Part shown: positions 24,556 to 32,727 of the stretch, in pieces
Numbering within the stretch: position 1 is the stretch's first letter
Layout of the letters: every line of letters starts with the position of its first letter
Assembly (NCBI GenBank): GCA_049680625.1
Contig: JBAUID010000044.1
Coordinates: 1-37,761, forward strand
Source of the DNA: JAUIAI01 sp049680625
GTDB taxonomy: Bacteria; Pseudomonadota; Gammaproteobacteria; Burkholderiales; Burkholderiaceae_E
Direction: 5' to 3'
Length of the DNA stretch: 37,761 nucleotides
Position numbers and translations under genes: made by a program
The notes under the pieces: model-generated
What the model was told of the DNA's origin: nothing
Databases searched by the model: none
What the model saw: only the letters and a program-made list of their open reading frames with translations

Positions 24556-25452
24556 ATGGTCATCTCGTTACCCGATCGCAGCCGGGAAATCACACCAGAG
24601 TTCTTCAAACGCAACTACGCCCACTTTGCGCCGCACGCCTTGCGGCCGACACCGCAAAATTGTACGGTGACCCGCGATCTGCCGTACGGCCCTGACGATA
24701 AACAACGGCTGGATATTTTTCAACCGGTGAGATCCGAGACGCACCCATTGAACAACAAGTCCCCTGTGCCAACCATCGTATTTGTTCACGGTGGTGGATT
24801 TAAGTACGGTGACAAAGGTAGTCCCGACTCGCCGTTTTATAACAACATCGGCGCCTGGGCAGCATCCAACGGAATGCTAGGGGTAACCATGTCGTACCGC
24901 CTGGCACCGGCGTTTCAATGGCCATCAGGCTCACTCGATGTGGCGGCCGCTATGGACTGGCTGAGCGAAAACATCGGACGCTTCGGCGGGTCTGCGAAGT
25001 CGATTGTCTTGTTCGGCCAGTCCGCCGGTGCCGTTCACGTCGCTGGTTATGTTGCCCGGCCGTCGCTACGGGGTCCGGGTCCGATCGCTGCCGGGGCTGT
25101 CATCATGTCGGGCATTTACGATCTGACCCGATTTCCCCGAAACCCTTTTGAAGACGCCTACTACGGCACGGATACATCCGTGATGAGTGAGTGCTCGACC
25201 CTGGACGGCCTTGTTGAACCTGACATTACCTGCTTGTTCGCGATTGCCGAGTTGGACTCTGCCGCTTTTCAGGCGCAAGCGGCTTACCTGGTGAGTGCCT
25301 GTGTCAAAAAAACAAAGCGCTGGCCCAATATCGTGTATGCCAACGGGCACAATCATTTATCGACGGTCTACTCGCTGGGCTGCCCCAAGCACCGTCTGGG
25401 TGAACAAATCATTGAATTTGCTGAGCTCGTATGTCAGAAAACATCAGCGTAA
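24556..25452 (+). CDS. Alpha/beta hydrolase, HGGG-type esterase/lipase
   Basis: A 298-residue carboxylesterase-like alpha/beta hydrolase of the hormone-sensitive-lipase/BD-FAE type. The oxyanion-hole motif is VHGGGF (residues 77-82), the MSYRLAP strand-turn is at 112-118, the nucleophile elbow is GQSAG with Ser156, and a likely catalytic His lies in NGHNHLS near the C-terminus. This group hydrolyses short-chain esters and formylated amines such as N-formylkynurenine. There is no signal peptide. The ATG is four bases after the P450 stop, and the 3' end overlaps the LysR gene by 22 bases, so it is firmly inside the P450 operon. It may hydrolyse an ester intermediate, for example from a Baeyer-Villiger step encoded elsewhere (inference). 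Confidence 0.9.
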   Translation: MVISLPDRSREITPEFFKRNYAHFAPHALRPTPQNCTVTRDLPYGPDDKQRLDIFQPVRSETHPLNNKSPVPTIVFVHGGGFKYGDKGSPDSPFYNNIGAWAASNGMLGVTMSYRLAPAFQWPSGSLDVAAAMDWLSENIGRFGGSAKSIVLFGQSAGAVHVAGYVARPSLRGPGPIAAGAVIMSGIYDLTRFPRNPFEDAYYGTDTSVMSECSTLDGLVEPDITCLFAIAELDSAAFQAQAAYLVSACVKKTKRWPNIVYANGHNHLSTVYSLGCPKHRLGEQIIEFAELVCQKTSA

Positions 25453-26354
25453 TCGACATCGCCAACCTGAACTGGGACGACTTGAAGTTTGTTCTGGCCG
25501 TTGCCGAGGCCGGGTCGGTAAACAGCGCTGCACGCCGACTCGGGGTTAACCATGCAACCGTTTTGCGGCGCATCGCCCAACTCGAAGCCAGCCTGGGGCA
25601 TCACTTTTTTGATCGCGATGCCGCCGGTTATCGTCCTTCGCGCCAAGGCGAAAAAGCGGTAGCATCGGCGATTCGCATTCGCAAGGAACTACAATCACTG
25701 AATCAGGTTCTGAATGGGTTGTCGACTGAACTGGACGGCAAAATCCGGGTGACGACAACAGACTCTTTGCTAACTAGTGTCGTTGGCGCTGCGCTCCGAA
25801 GCTTTCATGAGCGATTCCCGCAGATTCAGATTGAACTTGTCATTACTAATCAGCTGCTCCGTCTAAACGAGCGTGCCGCTGATGTGGCTATTCGCCCAAC
25901 CCGTGAAGCCCCTGAAGGTATGCACGCACAGCGAATCTGCAAGCTTGGCTTTGCCGTTTATGCCAGCAAAAAATTTATGGCATCTGCGCCCGATTCGCCC
26001 ACCCCAAACACCCGATGGCTTGCACTAAACCCCGGACAGAACAAGTCACCCAGCGAATACTGGATGCAGACTCATTATCCTAACGCCTTGATCACGATTA
26101 CCGCAGATTCTTTTGCCAGCCTGGGCAAACTGGCGGAACAAGACCAGGGACTGGCCGTATTACCCTGCTGTCTGGGTGAAACCAGTGACACACTGGTCCG
26201 CGTTGGCGATCCGCTCGCTGATATAGAAACCGCTTTGTGGGTGATGACACCAACTGAGCTGGCGGGCACGGCGCGAGTACAGGCGTTTTGTGAGCACATG
26301 GCCGAAGCCTTGAGCCTTGAGCAAGCGGTTATATCCGGCACCCGGTCCGACTAA
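25431..26354 (+). CDS. LysR-family transcriptional regulator
   Basis: A 307-residue LysR-type regulator. The winged helix-turn-helix covers about residues 14-72 (LKFVLAVAEAGSVNSAARRLGVNHATVLRRIAQLE, read in two parts) and ends with FFDRDAAGYRPSRQGE. It is followed by the linker helix and a two-lobed periplasmic-binding-like effector domain starting near IRVTTTDSL. Notable is HATVLRRI where many LysR proteins have Q-P-A-L/S-SRQI; this variant is typical of the branch with VNHATVSRR. The gene overlaps the esterase by 22 bases and ends the plus-strand unit, so it is transcribed with the genes it probably controls; LysR regulators are more often divergent from their targets. The effector is unknown. 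Confidence 0.93.
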   Translation: MSENISVIDIANLNWDDLKFVLAVAEAGSVNSAARRLGVNHATVLRRIAQLEASLGHHFFDRDAAGYRPSRQGEKAVASAIRIRKELQSLNQVLNGLSTELDGKIRVTTTDSLLTSVVGAALRSFHERFPQIQIELVITNQLLRLNERAADVAIRPTREAPEGMHAQRICKLGFAVYASKKFMASAPDSPTPNTRWLALNPGQNKSPSEYWMQTHYPNALITITADSFASLGKLAEQDQGLAVLPCCLGETSDTLVRVGDPLADIETALWVMTPTELAGTARVQAFCEHMAEALSLEQAVISGTRSD

Positions 26355-26419
26355 AGCAAGACCCGTCAGCTAAAAAAGCAAAAATCGAATACGCAGACTG
26401 AAGCACCTTATCAGTTGCT

Positions 26420-28297
26420 CTACGCCGCTTCGTTCTCGCGCGAATAACGACGGCGTTCATGCTCTTTCAGGTAGCGTTTACGAAGCCGAATACTCTTTGG
26501 AGTAATTTCAACAAGCTCATCATCCGCAATAAATTCAACCGCTTTTTCCAGGGTTAATTGAATTGCGGGAGTCAGGGTAACCGCATCATCTTTGCCCGAA
26601 GAGCGCACGTTGGTAAGCTTTTTCTCTTTCACCGGATTCACAACCAAATCGTTATCGCGCGAATGAATGCCGATAATCATGCCTTCGTACAATGGCTCAC
26701 CAGGGGTTACGAACATACGCCCTCTTTCCTGCAACTTCCACAAGGCATAGGCAACCGCAGCGCCATCGTCCTGGGAAATCAACACACCGTTGCGCCGCCC
26801 TTCCATATCACCCGACCACGGGCCGTACGAATCGAACACATGACTAACAATGCCACTGCCACGGGTCATGTTCAGAAAATCGTTGTGAAAGCCAATTAAG
26901 CCACGTGCCGGAATGGTGTACTCCAGGCGTACCCGGCCTGCGCTGTCGGGCACCATATTGACCATTTCCCCTTTACGCTGTCCCAGTAATTCCATGACCG
27001 GCCCCTGGTGTTCTGACTCCAAGTCCATGGACAAGCTTTCGTAGGGCTCTTGCTTTTCACCGTCAACAAAACGAATCGCCGGACGCGGACGCGAAACGGC
27101 CATTTCGTACCCTTCGCGACGCATGTTCTCCAGCAAAATTGTCAGATGCAGTTCACCGCGCCCCGAAACGATAAACGTGTCAGAGTCTGACGTGAATTCA
27201 ACTTTTAGTGCAACGTTGGCATTCAACTCGCGCTCCAGGCGTTCGCGCAGCTGACGACTTGTCACAAACTTGCCTTCACGCCCGGCCATTGGCGAGGTGT
27301 TAACTAGGAACTCCATGGTCATGGTGGGTTCATCAACATGGAGCATGGGTAAGGGGTCAATTTTTGACGGATCACAAACCGTTGTTCCGATTCCAACACC
27401 TTCGACACCGGTTATCGACACGATGTCACCGGCACTCGCCTCTTCGACCGGTTTGCTTTCGAGGCCTTTGAACTGTAGAACCTGGCCAATTTTTGCCGGC
27501 TTAACCACTGGCTTGCCGTCTTCACCAGGCACTGTCAAACTGACTAGCTGATTCGGCCTGACCGTGCCACGATTGATGCGACCGATACCAATTCGACCAA
27601 CGTAGCTGGAATAACCAAGCGCACTAACCTGCATTTGCAACGGGCCGTCAGCATCATCCCGACGCGCTGGAACTTCTTTAAGGATAGCCTCAAACAACGG
27701 AGTTAAAGACTGTCCGGCAGCCACGGCTTCCTGCTCGCTGGCAATGGGTACCGTTGGCAGCTTACTCGCGTCATCAACTGCCCAGCCGTAAATAGCTGAT
27801 GCCAGTAGTGATTTGAAATCCAGTTGCTCTTCGTTGGCACCGAGGTTGTAGAACAAATCGAAGGTTTCGCTGAGCACCCAGTCTGGCCGCGCACCGGGTC
27901 GGTCGATTTTGTTCACAACAACAATGGGGCGCAAACCCAGTTCCAGAGCTTTGCGGGTTACGAACCGGGTTTGTGGCATTGGTCCGTCAACGGCGTCGAC
28001 GAGGAGCAATACTCCGTCAACCATTGACAAGGCGCGCTCTACTTCACCACCGAAGTCTGCATGGCCCGGGGTGTCAACTATGTTGATACGGGTTCCCTTG
28101 TAACTGACCGCACAGTTCTTCGCCAAAATTGTGATGCCGCGCTCTCGTTCGAGGTCATTACTGTCCATCACCCGGTCGGCAACCAGTTGATTGTCACGGA
28201 AGGTGCCTGACTGTCGGAGAATCTGATCAACCAGCGTCGTTTTACCGTGGTCAACGTGAGCAATGATGGCGAGATTTCTGATTTGATCGTGTTTCAC
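26420..28297 (-). CDS. typA: Translational GTPase TypA/BipA
   Basis: A 625-residue ribosome-binding GTPase of the elongation-factor family, involved in 50S assembly at low temperature and stress adaptation. G motifs: G1 AHVDHGKT (residues 14-21), switch I RERGITI, G3 DTPGHADFGGEV, G4 NKIDR; then the beta-barrel domain, the EF-G-like alpha/beta domains and the BipA-specific C-terminal domain (PARGLIGFHNDF, GMIIGIHSRDNDL, KRYLKEHERRR). E. coli BipA has 607 residues, so this one is slightly longer, mainly at the C-terminus. The start is GTG with AGGA about seven bases upstream. It follows truB on the same strand after 67 bases and converges on the LysR gene. Confidence 0.97.
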   Translation of the reverse strand: MKHDQIRNLAIIAHVDHGKTTLVDQILRQSGTFRDNQLVADRVMDSNDLERERGITILAKNCAVSYKGTRINIVDTPGHADFGGEVERALSMVDGVLLLVDAVDGPMPQTRFVTRKALELGLRPIVVVNKIDRPGARPDWVLSETFDLFYNLGANEEQLDFKSLLASAIYGWAVDDASKLPTVPIASEQEAVAAGQSLTPLFEAILKEVPARRDDADGPLQMQVSALGYSSYVGRIGIGRINRGTVRPNQLVSLTVPGEDGKPVVKPAKIGQVLQFKGLESKPVEEASAGDIVSITGVEGVGIGTTVCDPSKIDPLPMLHVDEPTMTMEFLVNTSPMAGREGKFVTSRQLRERLERELNANVALKVEFTSDSDTFIVSGRGELHLTILLENMRREGYEMAVSRPRPAIRFVDGEKQEPYESLSMDLESEHQGPVMELLGQRKGEMVNMVPDSAGRVRLEYTIPARGLIGFHNDFLNMTRGSGIVSHVFDSYGPWSGDMEGRRNGVLISQDDGAAVAYALWKLQERGRMFVTPGEPLYEGMIIGIHSRDNDLVVNPVKEKKLTNVRSSGKDDAVTLTPAIQLTLEKAVEFIADDELVEITPKSIRLRKRYLKEHERRRYSRENEAA

Positions 28298-28364
28298 TTG
28301 GGATCCTGCGCATTAGCGCTTGGTACAGGCGTAAGCCATGGGTTTTGATGTCGGTGATGTCGAA

Positions 28365-29363
28365 CTAAGCCGACGTATTTGTTTCATCAGGTAGATCTGC
28401 AACAACCAGACGACGGGGGGCCAGCATGTCATTATCGATGTCGGCCAGCCCGAGAAAACGATTAAGTGCGTAGACCCGGCATCGTTCTTTGGGCAATCCG
28501 CAGCCCGACTCAGCCCTGGATTTTGGTTCAACTGGCGACAAAAACCGGGCATGGGCAATGGCCACTGCCTGGCCGTGACGAAAGCGCTCCGCCTGATCAG
28601 CGGGAATTTCGCAGCCGGGTAAGCCAACCAACATGGTGTCGACAGGCTTGATATTGGCCAGTAACGACGCGTCATTAACGACTAGTTGCTTCAGCTCGTC
28701 CAGTTCAACGCCATCAGCCATATCAAACTGACCGACTGCTTCCCGGCGCAGAAATTTCAGATACGCACCGCAGCCAAGTTTTGCGCCGATGTCTTCGGCC
28801 AGAACCCGGATATAAGTGCCTTTACTGCAAATAATTCTTACTTGAATTTGTGACGATTTAACGAGCGCCAACCCGGTTAGCTCCATCTGGTATACCGTGA
28901 TACGACGCGCCGTTCTTTGCACTTCGTGGCCTTTACGCGCATACGCATACAGTGGTTTGCCCTTGTGCTTCAGTGCTGAATACATGGGCGGTAACTGGTC
29001 AATTTCACCCGTCAGGGAGGCCAGAGCCGCTAACACGTCGCTTTCAACCAGGCGCGAAACTACGTTGTCCGGGTCGTTGGCGGTGATTTCACCCTCTTCA
29101 TCCCCGGTTGTTGATGAGCTACCCAACTGAATGGTTGCCAGGTAGGTCTTACGGGCTTCAACCAGGTCGTTGATAAATTTGGTCGCCTGACCAAAGGCAA
29201 TGGGTAACAAACCTGTGGCCAAAGGGTCGAGCGTGCCACCATGCCCACCTTTGCGCGCACGGAAAATCCTCCGCGCTGTTTGCAATGCGTCGTTGGAGCT
29301 TAGACCGGCGGGTTTATCAAGAAGAAGGACACCGTCGATATCCCGCCACTTATCGCTGGCCAT
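28365..29363 (-). CDS. truB: tRNA pseudouridine(55) synthase
   Basis: A 332-residue TruB enzyme that makes pseudouridine 55 in the T-loop of tRNAs and acts as a tRNA chaperone. The N-terminal block DIDGVLLLDKPAGLSSNDAL and the catalytic Asp in GGHGGTLDPLATG are canonical, followed by LVEARKTYLA and the YSALKHKGKPLYAYAR region; the C-terminal part is a TruB_C/PUA-like domain ending in an extended tail. ATG 29363 is chosen since family homology begins a few residues later; the frame opens 15 codons further up at 29408. The start lies inside the end of rbfA (14-base overlap), consistent with translational coupling. typA follows downstream instead of rpsO-pnp. Confidence 0.96.
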   Translation of the reverse strand: MASDKWRDIDGVLLLDKPAGLSSNDALQTARRIFRARKGGHGGTLDPLATGLLPIAFGQATKFINDLVEARKTYLATIQLGSSSTTGDEEGEITANDPDNVVSRLVESDVLAALASLTGEIDQLPPMYSALKHKGKPLYAYARKGHEVQRTARRITVYQMELTGLALVKSSQIQVRIICSKGTYIRVLAEDIGAKLGCGAYLKFLRREAVGQFDMADGVELDELKQLVVNDASLLANIKPVDTMLVGLPGCEIPADQAERFRHGQAVAIAHARFLSPVEPKSRAESGCGLPKERCRVYALNRFLGLADIDNDMLAPRRLVVADLPDETNTSA

Positions 29364-29781
29364 CGTCAGGAACGTCGGGAATTTCAGGAACGCCAGACTC
29401 TGGCTCATCAGCCGCCTGGGTTTCGAGTGCCCGATCGATCAGCGCGGACATTGCCAACCCGTCAATTGTCGAGCGATCGTGAATAAAGCGAATTTCCGGA
29501 TTGGTGTGAATTCGAACCCGCCGGCCCATTTTGCTGCGCATGAAACCGGCCGCCCGGGTCAGGCCGGCGAGCGTGGACGCGATCGTTTCGGGATCGTCGG
29601 GCAGAACAGAGAAATAAACCGTCAGGTAAGCGTAGTCGGGGGTAAGGTCAACATCGGTAATCGTGACCAGCCCTACCCGCGGGTCTTTGACCTCGGTACG
29701 GATCATCTGCGCGACTTCGTGATGCAGTTGTTCTGCAACCCTTTGCCCGCGATTAGCGTTCTTGCCCTGATGACGGCTCAT
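29350..29781 (-). CDS. rbfA: 30S ribosome-binding factor A
   Basis: A 143-residue RbfA, a KH-fold protein that binds the 30S subunit late in assembly and is needed for 16S rRNA 5'-end maturation and cold adaptation. The family pattern is clear: GQRVAEQLHHEVAQMI, KDPRVGLVTITDVDLTPDYAYLTVYFSVL, then the helix-kink-helix region RAAGFMRSKMGRRVRIHTNPEIRFIHD. The C-terminal tail is acidic. ATG 29781 (MSRHQGK) gives an N-terminus of normal length; ATG 29811 would add ten residues. Neither has a strong Shine-Dalgarno. It overlaps truB downstream and is separated from infB by about 150 bases that contain a hairpin. Confidence 0.95.
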   Translation of the reverse strand: MSRHQGKNANRGQRVAEQLHHEVAQMIRTEVKDPRVGLVTITDVDLTPDYAYLTVYFSVLPDDPETIASTLAGLTRAAGFMRSKMGRRVRIHTNPEIRFIHDRSTIDGLAMSALIDRALETQAADEPESGVPEIPDVPDDGQR

Positions 29782-29899
29782 GAACCGTGGTTTCCGATGG
29801 ATGCCAGGCATATAGCCCAGCCAGATTAATTATGTTGTGAGTGCAAGGCACCCAAGTGCGATTGCCAAATCGATAACGAGACAACGGCTTTGCCGAAAC

Positions 29900-29923
29900 G
29901 CGGGCTACCCATGGGCAGCCCGC
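29900..29923 (-). terminator. Hairpin between infB and rbfA
   Basis: GCGGGCT (29900-29906) and AGCCCGC (29917-29923) pair perfectly over 7 bp with a 10-base loop, just after the infB stop. On the minus strand it is followed by GTTTCGG rather than a true T-run, so it is likely a weak, read-through or mRNA-processing hairpin in the operon, not a full stop. Confidence 0.4.
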
Positions 29924-29930
29924 TCACTCA

Positions 29931-32687
29931 TCAGAGTGTCCGGGCAACTTCTTTGACCTCAAATGTTTCCAGTTCGTCGCCGACCTTGATGTCGTCGTAG
30001 TTCTTCAGTGACAAGCCACATTCAAAGCTTTCTTTCACCTCACGAACATCGTCTTTAAAGCGCTTGAGCGAGTCCAGTTCTCCGGTCCAGATAACCGTGT
30101 TGTCGCGTAACAGGCGAATCTTAGAGCCGCGCCGGATCAAACCCTCGGTAACCATACAGCCCGCAATATTGCCGATACGCGACACGCGGAAGACTTCACG
30201 AATCTCGACCCGACCGAGGATGACTTCGCGCTCTTCCGGAGACAACATACCGCCCATCGCTGACTTCACATCATCGACAGCGTCGTAAATGATGTTGTAA
30301 AAGCGAATCTGAATTTCTTCAGTTTCAGCGGCGCGACGTGCGCCCTGATCAGCTCGGACGTTAAAGCCAATAATGACCGCCTTGGATGCCGCTGCCAGGT
30401 TGACATCAGACTCGTTGATCCCGCCAACGGCCTGGTGAACAATTTGTACTTTGACTTCGTCAGTCGACAATTTGGTGAGCGCCTGAGCCAGTGCTTCCGA
30501 TGAACCTTGAACGTCGGCCTTAACGATGAGTGGCAGAGTCTGGACATCGCCTTCAGCCATCAATTCCATCATGTTCTCAAGCTTGGCCGCCTGCTGCTTG
30601 GCCAGCTTGGTATCGCGGAACTTACCCTGGCGATACATGGCAATTTCGCGCGCCTTGCGCTCATCACCCAGAACAATGACGTCGTCACCGGCCTTAGGTA
30701 CTTCGGCCAGACCCTGGACCTCAACGGGAATCGACGGGCCAGCCGAATCGATCGGCTTGCCGTTTTCATCGAGCATCGCGCGAACACGACCATAGGACGA
30801 ACCAACCAGCAAGGCATCACCTTTGTTCAGCAGGCCAGACTTAACCAACACGGTGGCCACCGGGCCCCGCCCTTTATCAAGCCGGGCTTCAACAACAATA
30901 CCTTTGGCAGGTCCTTCAGCCTGGGCTTTGAGTTCCAGAACCTCAGCTTGCAGTAACACGTGCTCGAGCAAGCTGTCGACCCCTTCACCGGTAACGGCTG
31001 AGACAGGAATTACCGGGACGTCACCGCCGTAGGCTTCAGGAATCACATCGTGACTGGTCAGCTCCTGCATGACTTTATCCGGCTGAGCATCTGCCTTGTC
31101 GATCTTGTTCATCGCTACCACGAGCGGGACTTTTGCGGCCCGCGCGTGACTGATTGCCTCTGCAGTCTGTGGCATCACCCCGTCGTCTGCAGCAACCACA
31201 AGAATGACAATATCGGTTGCATCAGCACCGCGCGCGCGCATTGCTGTAAATGCTTCGTGTCCTGGTGTATCCAGGAAAGTCACCATACCGCGATCAGTAG
31301 TTACGTGATACGCACCAATATGCTGGGTGATACCGCCGGCTTCGCCGGACGCCACCTTTGCGCGACGGATGTAATCGAGCAACGATGTTTTTCCGTGATC
31401 GACGTGGCCCATGACTGTCACAACCGGAGGACGCGGCAGTTCGGGGGCCATGTTCTCTTCGACACCAATATCTTCTTCGAGAAATGCCTCCGGGTCGTCC
31501 AGTTTGGCGGCAACCGCCTTGTGGCCAATTTCTTCGACCAGGATCATTGCAGTGTCCTGGTCCAGGCTTTGGTTAATCGTCACCATTTGGCCAAGCTTCA
31601 TTAACTCTTTAATGACTTCAGTTGCTTTCACCGACATCTTGTGGGCCAGATCCGCAACGGTAATTGTCTCAGGCACGTGAATTTCGCGCGCAATAAACTC
31701 AACAGGTGCGGCGGCAACTTTCTCGGCTTGTCCGCGGCCACGGCCACGGCCACGAGCGCGACCGCCGCCCGGACGCCACCCGCCGGTATCTGGCCGGGTT
31801 TTGGCTGCCGTGCGCCGTTTGTTAGCTTCTTCAGACCAGCTGGACGATAGCTTCTCGGCTTTGACGTGCTTCTTTTGCCCTGGCTTGGCCTCTTCAGTCT
31901 TCGCCGCGGTGCCCGGCTTGGCTGTGGGTTTCTTGGCGACCGGCACAACCGGCGGCGGCACGTCAGCAGGTTTGGGCTTGGGCTTTCGAGCCTCATCCAT
32001 CATCTGCTTGATCTGTGCGACTTCATTCTGAACGGCCCGACGTTCACGGTTTCGAACCTTGGTTTCTTCTTTCAGTTTTTCAGCGCGAGCGGTTGCATCA
32101 GTTGCCTCTTTGTTGGCAGCCTCACGCACAACTTCATCGGCACTGACATCGAGTTTTTCTTGTTTTTCGATTGCCTGTTGTTGGTCCAGCTCGGCAGCGG
32201 CTTGCTCAACCTCACGGTTTTTCGACTCTGTCTCAAGCGCATCCTGCTTCGCTTTCAGCTCTGCAGCCTGACGCTCAAGCAGCTCGCGCTGGCGCGCCTC
32301 TTCCGCCCGGCGTCGTTCAATCAAAGCCTGGTCGACTTGGGGTGCGGCCGCTTGGACAACCGGTTCTGCGACCGCTGATTTCCCGTCGCGTTTGACGAAT
32401 GTCCGCTTCTTACGCACCTCAACCTGAATCGTGCGCGCTTTGCCAGTGGCATCAGCCTGTTTGATTTCAGAAGTCTGCTTACGCGTCAACGTAATTTTCT
32501 TACGCTTGGGCTTTTCGACTTCACCGTGCGAGCCGCGCAGAGATTCAAGCAACCGCTCTTTGTCGGTTGCGCTCAATGCATCGTCGACGGAACTTTTGTC
32601 GACGCCGGCCGCCTTTAGCTGCTGCAGCAACACATCAGCTGGCATCTTCAGTTCGTTAGCAAATGTGGAGACTTTATCGCTCGTCAT
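29931..32687 (-). CDS. infB: Translation initiation factor IF-2
   Basis: A 918-residue IF-2, the GTPase that brings formyl-Met-tRNA to the 30S subunit and drives subunit joining. Domains in order: IF2_N helical domain (1-52), a basic linker, a long charged coiled-coil-like region rich in Glu, Lys, Arg and Ala (about 120-240), an Arg/Gly-rich patch (302-320), a second IF2_N-like domain (about 330-380), and the G domain. G1 is GHVDHGKT (427-434), switch GGITQHIGAY, G3 DTPGHE (473-478) and G4 NKID (527-530). Domains II to IV follow to the C-terminus. Length is close to E. coli IF2-alpha (890). The ATG has AAGGAA upstream, 40 bases after nusA. Confidence 0.98.
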   Translation of the reverse strand: MTSDKVSTFANELKMPADVLLQQLKAAGVDKSSVDDALSATDKERLLESLRGSHGEVEKPKRKKITLTRKQTSEIKQADATGKARTIQVEVRKKRTFVKRDGKSAVAEPVVQAAAPQVDQALIERRRAEEARQRELLERQAAELKAKQDALETESKNREVEQAAAELDQQQAIEKQEKLDVSADEVVREAANKEATDATARAEKLKEETKVRNRERRAVQNEVAQIKQMMDEARKPKPKPADVPPPVVPVAKKPTAKPGTAAKTEEAKPGQKKHVKAEKLSSSWSEEANKRRTAAKTRPDTGGWRPGGGRARGRGRGRGQAEKVAAAPVEFIAREIHVPETITVADLAHKMSVKATEVIKELMKLGQMVTINQSLDQDTAMILVEEIGHKAVAAKLDDPEAFLEEDIGVEENMAPELPRPPVVTVMGHVDHGKTSLLDYIRRAKVASGEAGGITQHIGAYHVTTDRGMVTFLDTPGHEAFTAMRARGADATDIVILVVAADDGVMPQTAEAISHARAAKVPLVVAMNKIDKADAQPDKVMQELTSHDVIPEAYGGDVPVIPVSAVTGEGVDSLLEHVLLQAEVLELKAQAEGPAKGIVVEARLDKGRGPVATVLVKSGLLNKGDALLVGSSYGRVRAMLDENGKPIDSAGPSIPVEVQGLAEVPKAGDDVIVLGDERKAREIAMYRQGKFRDTKLAKQQAAKLENMMELMAEGDVQTLPLIVKADVQGSSEALAQALTKLSTDEVKVQIVHQAVGGINESDVNLAAASKAVIIGFNVRADQGARRAAETEEIQIRFYNIIYDAVDDVKSAMGGMLSPEEREVILGRVEIREVFRVSRIGNIAGCMVTEGLIRRGSKIRLLRDNTVIWTGELDSLKRFKDDVREVKESFECGLSLKNYDDIKVGDELETFEVKEVARTL

Positions 32688-32727
32688 ACCGTTTCCTTCG
32701 CGCTGGGCATAAATTTAGTCAATGCCT

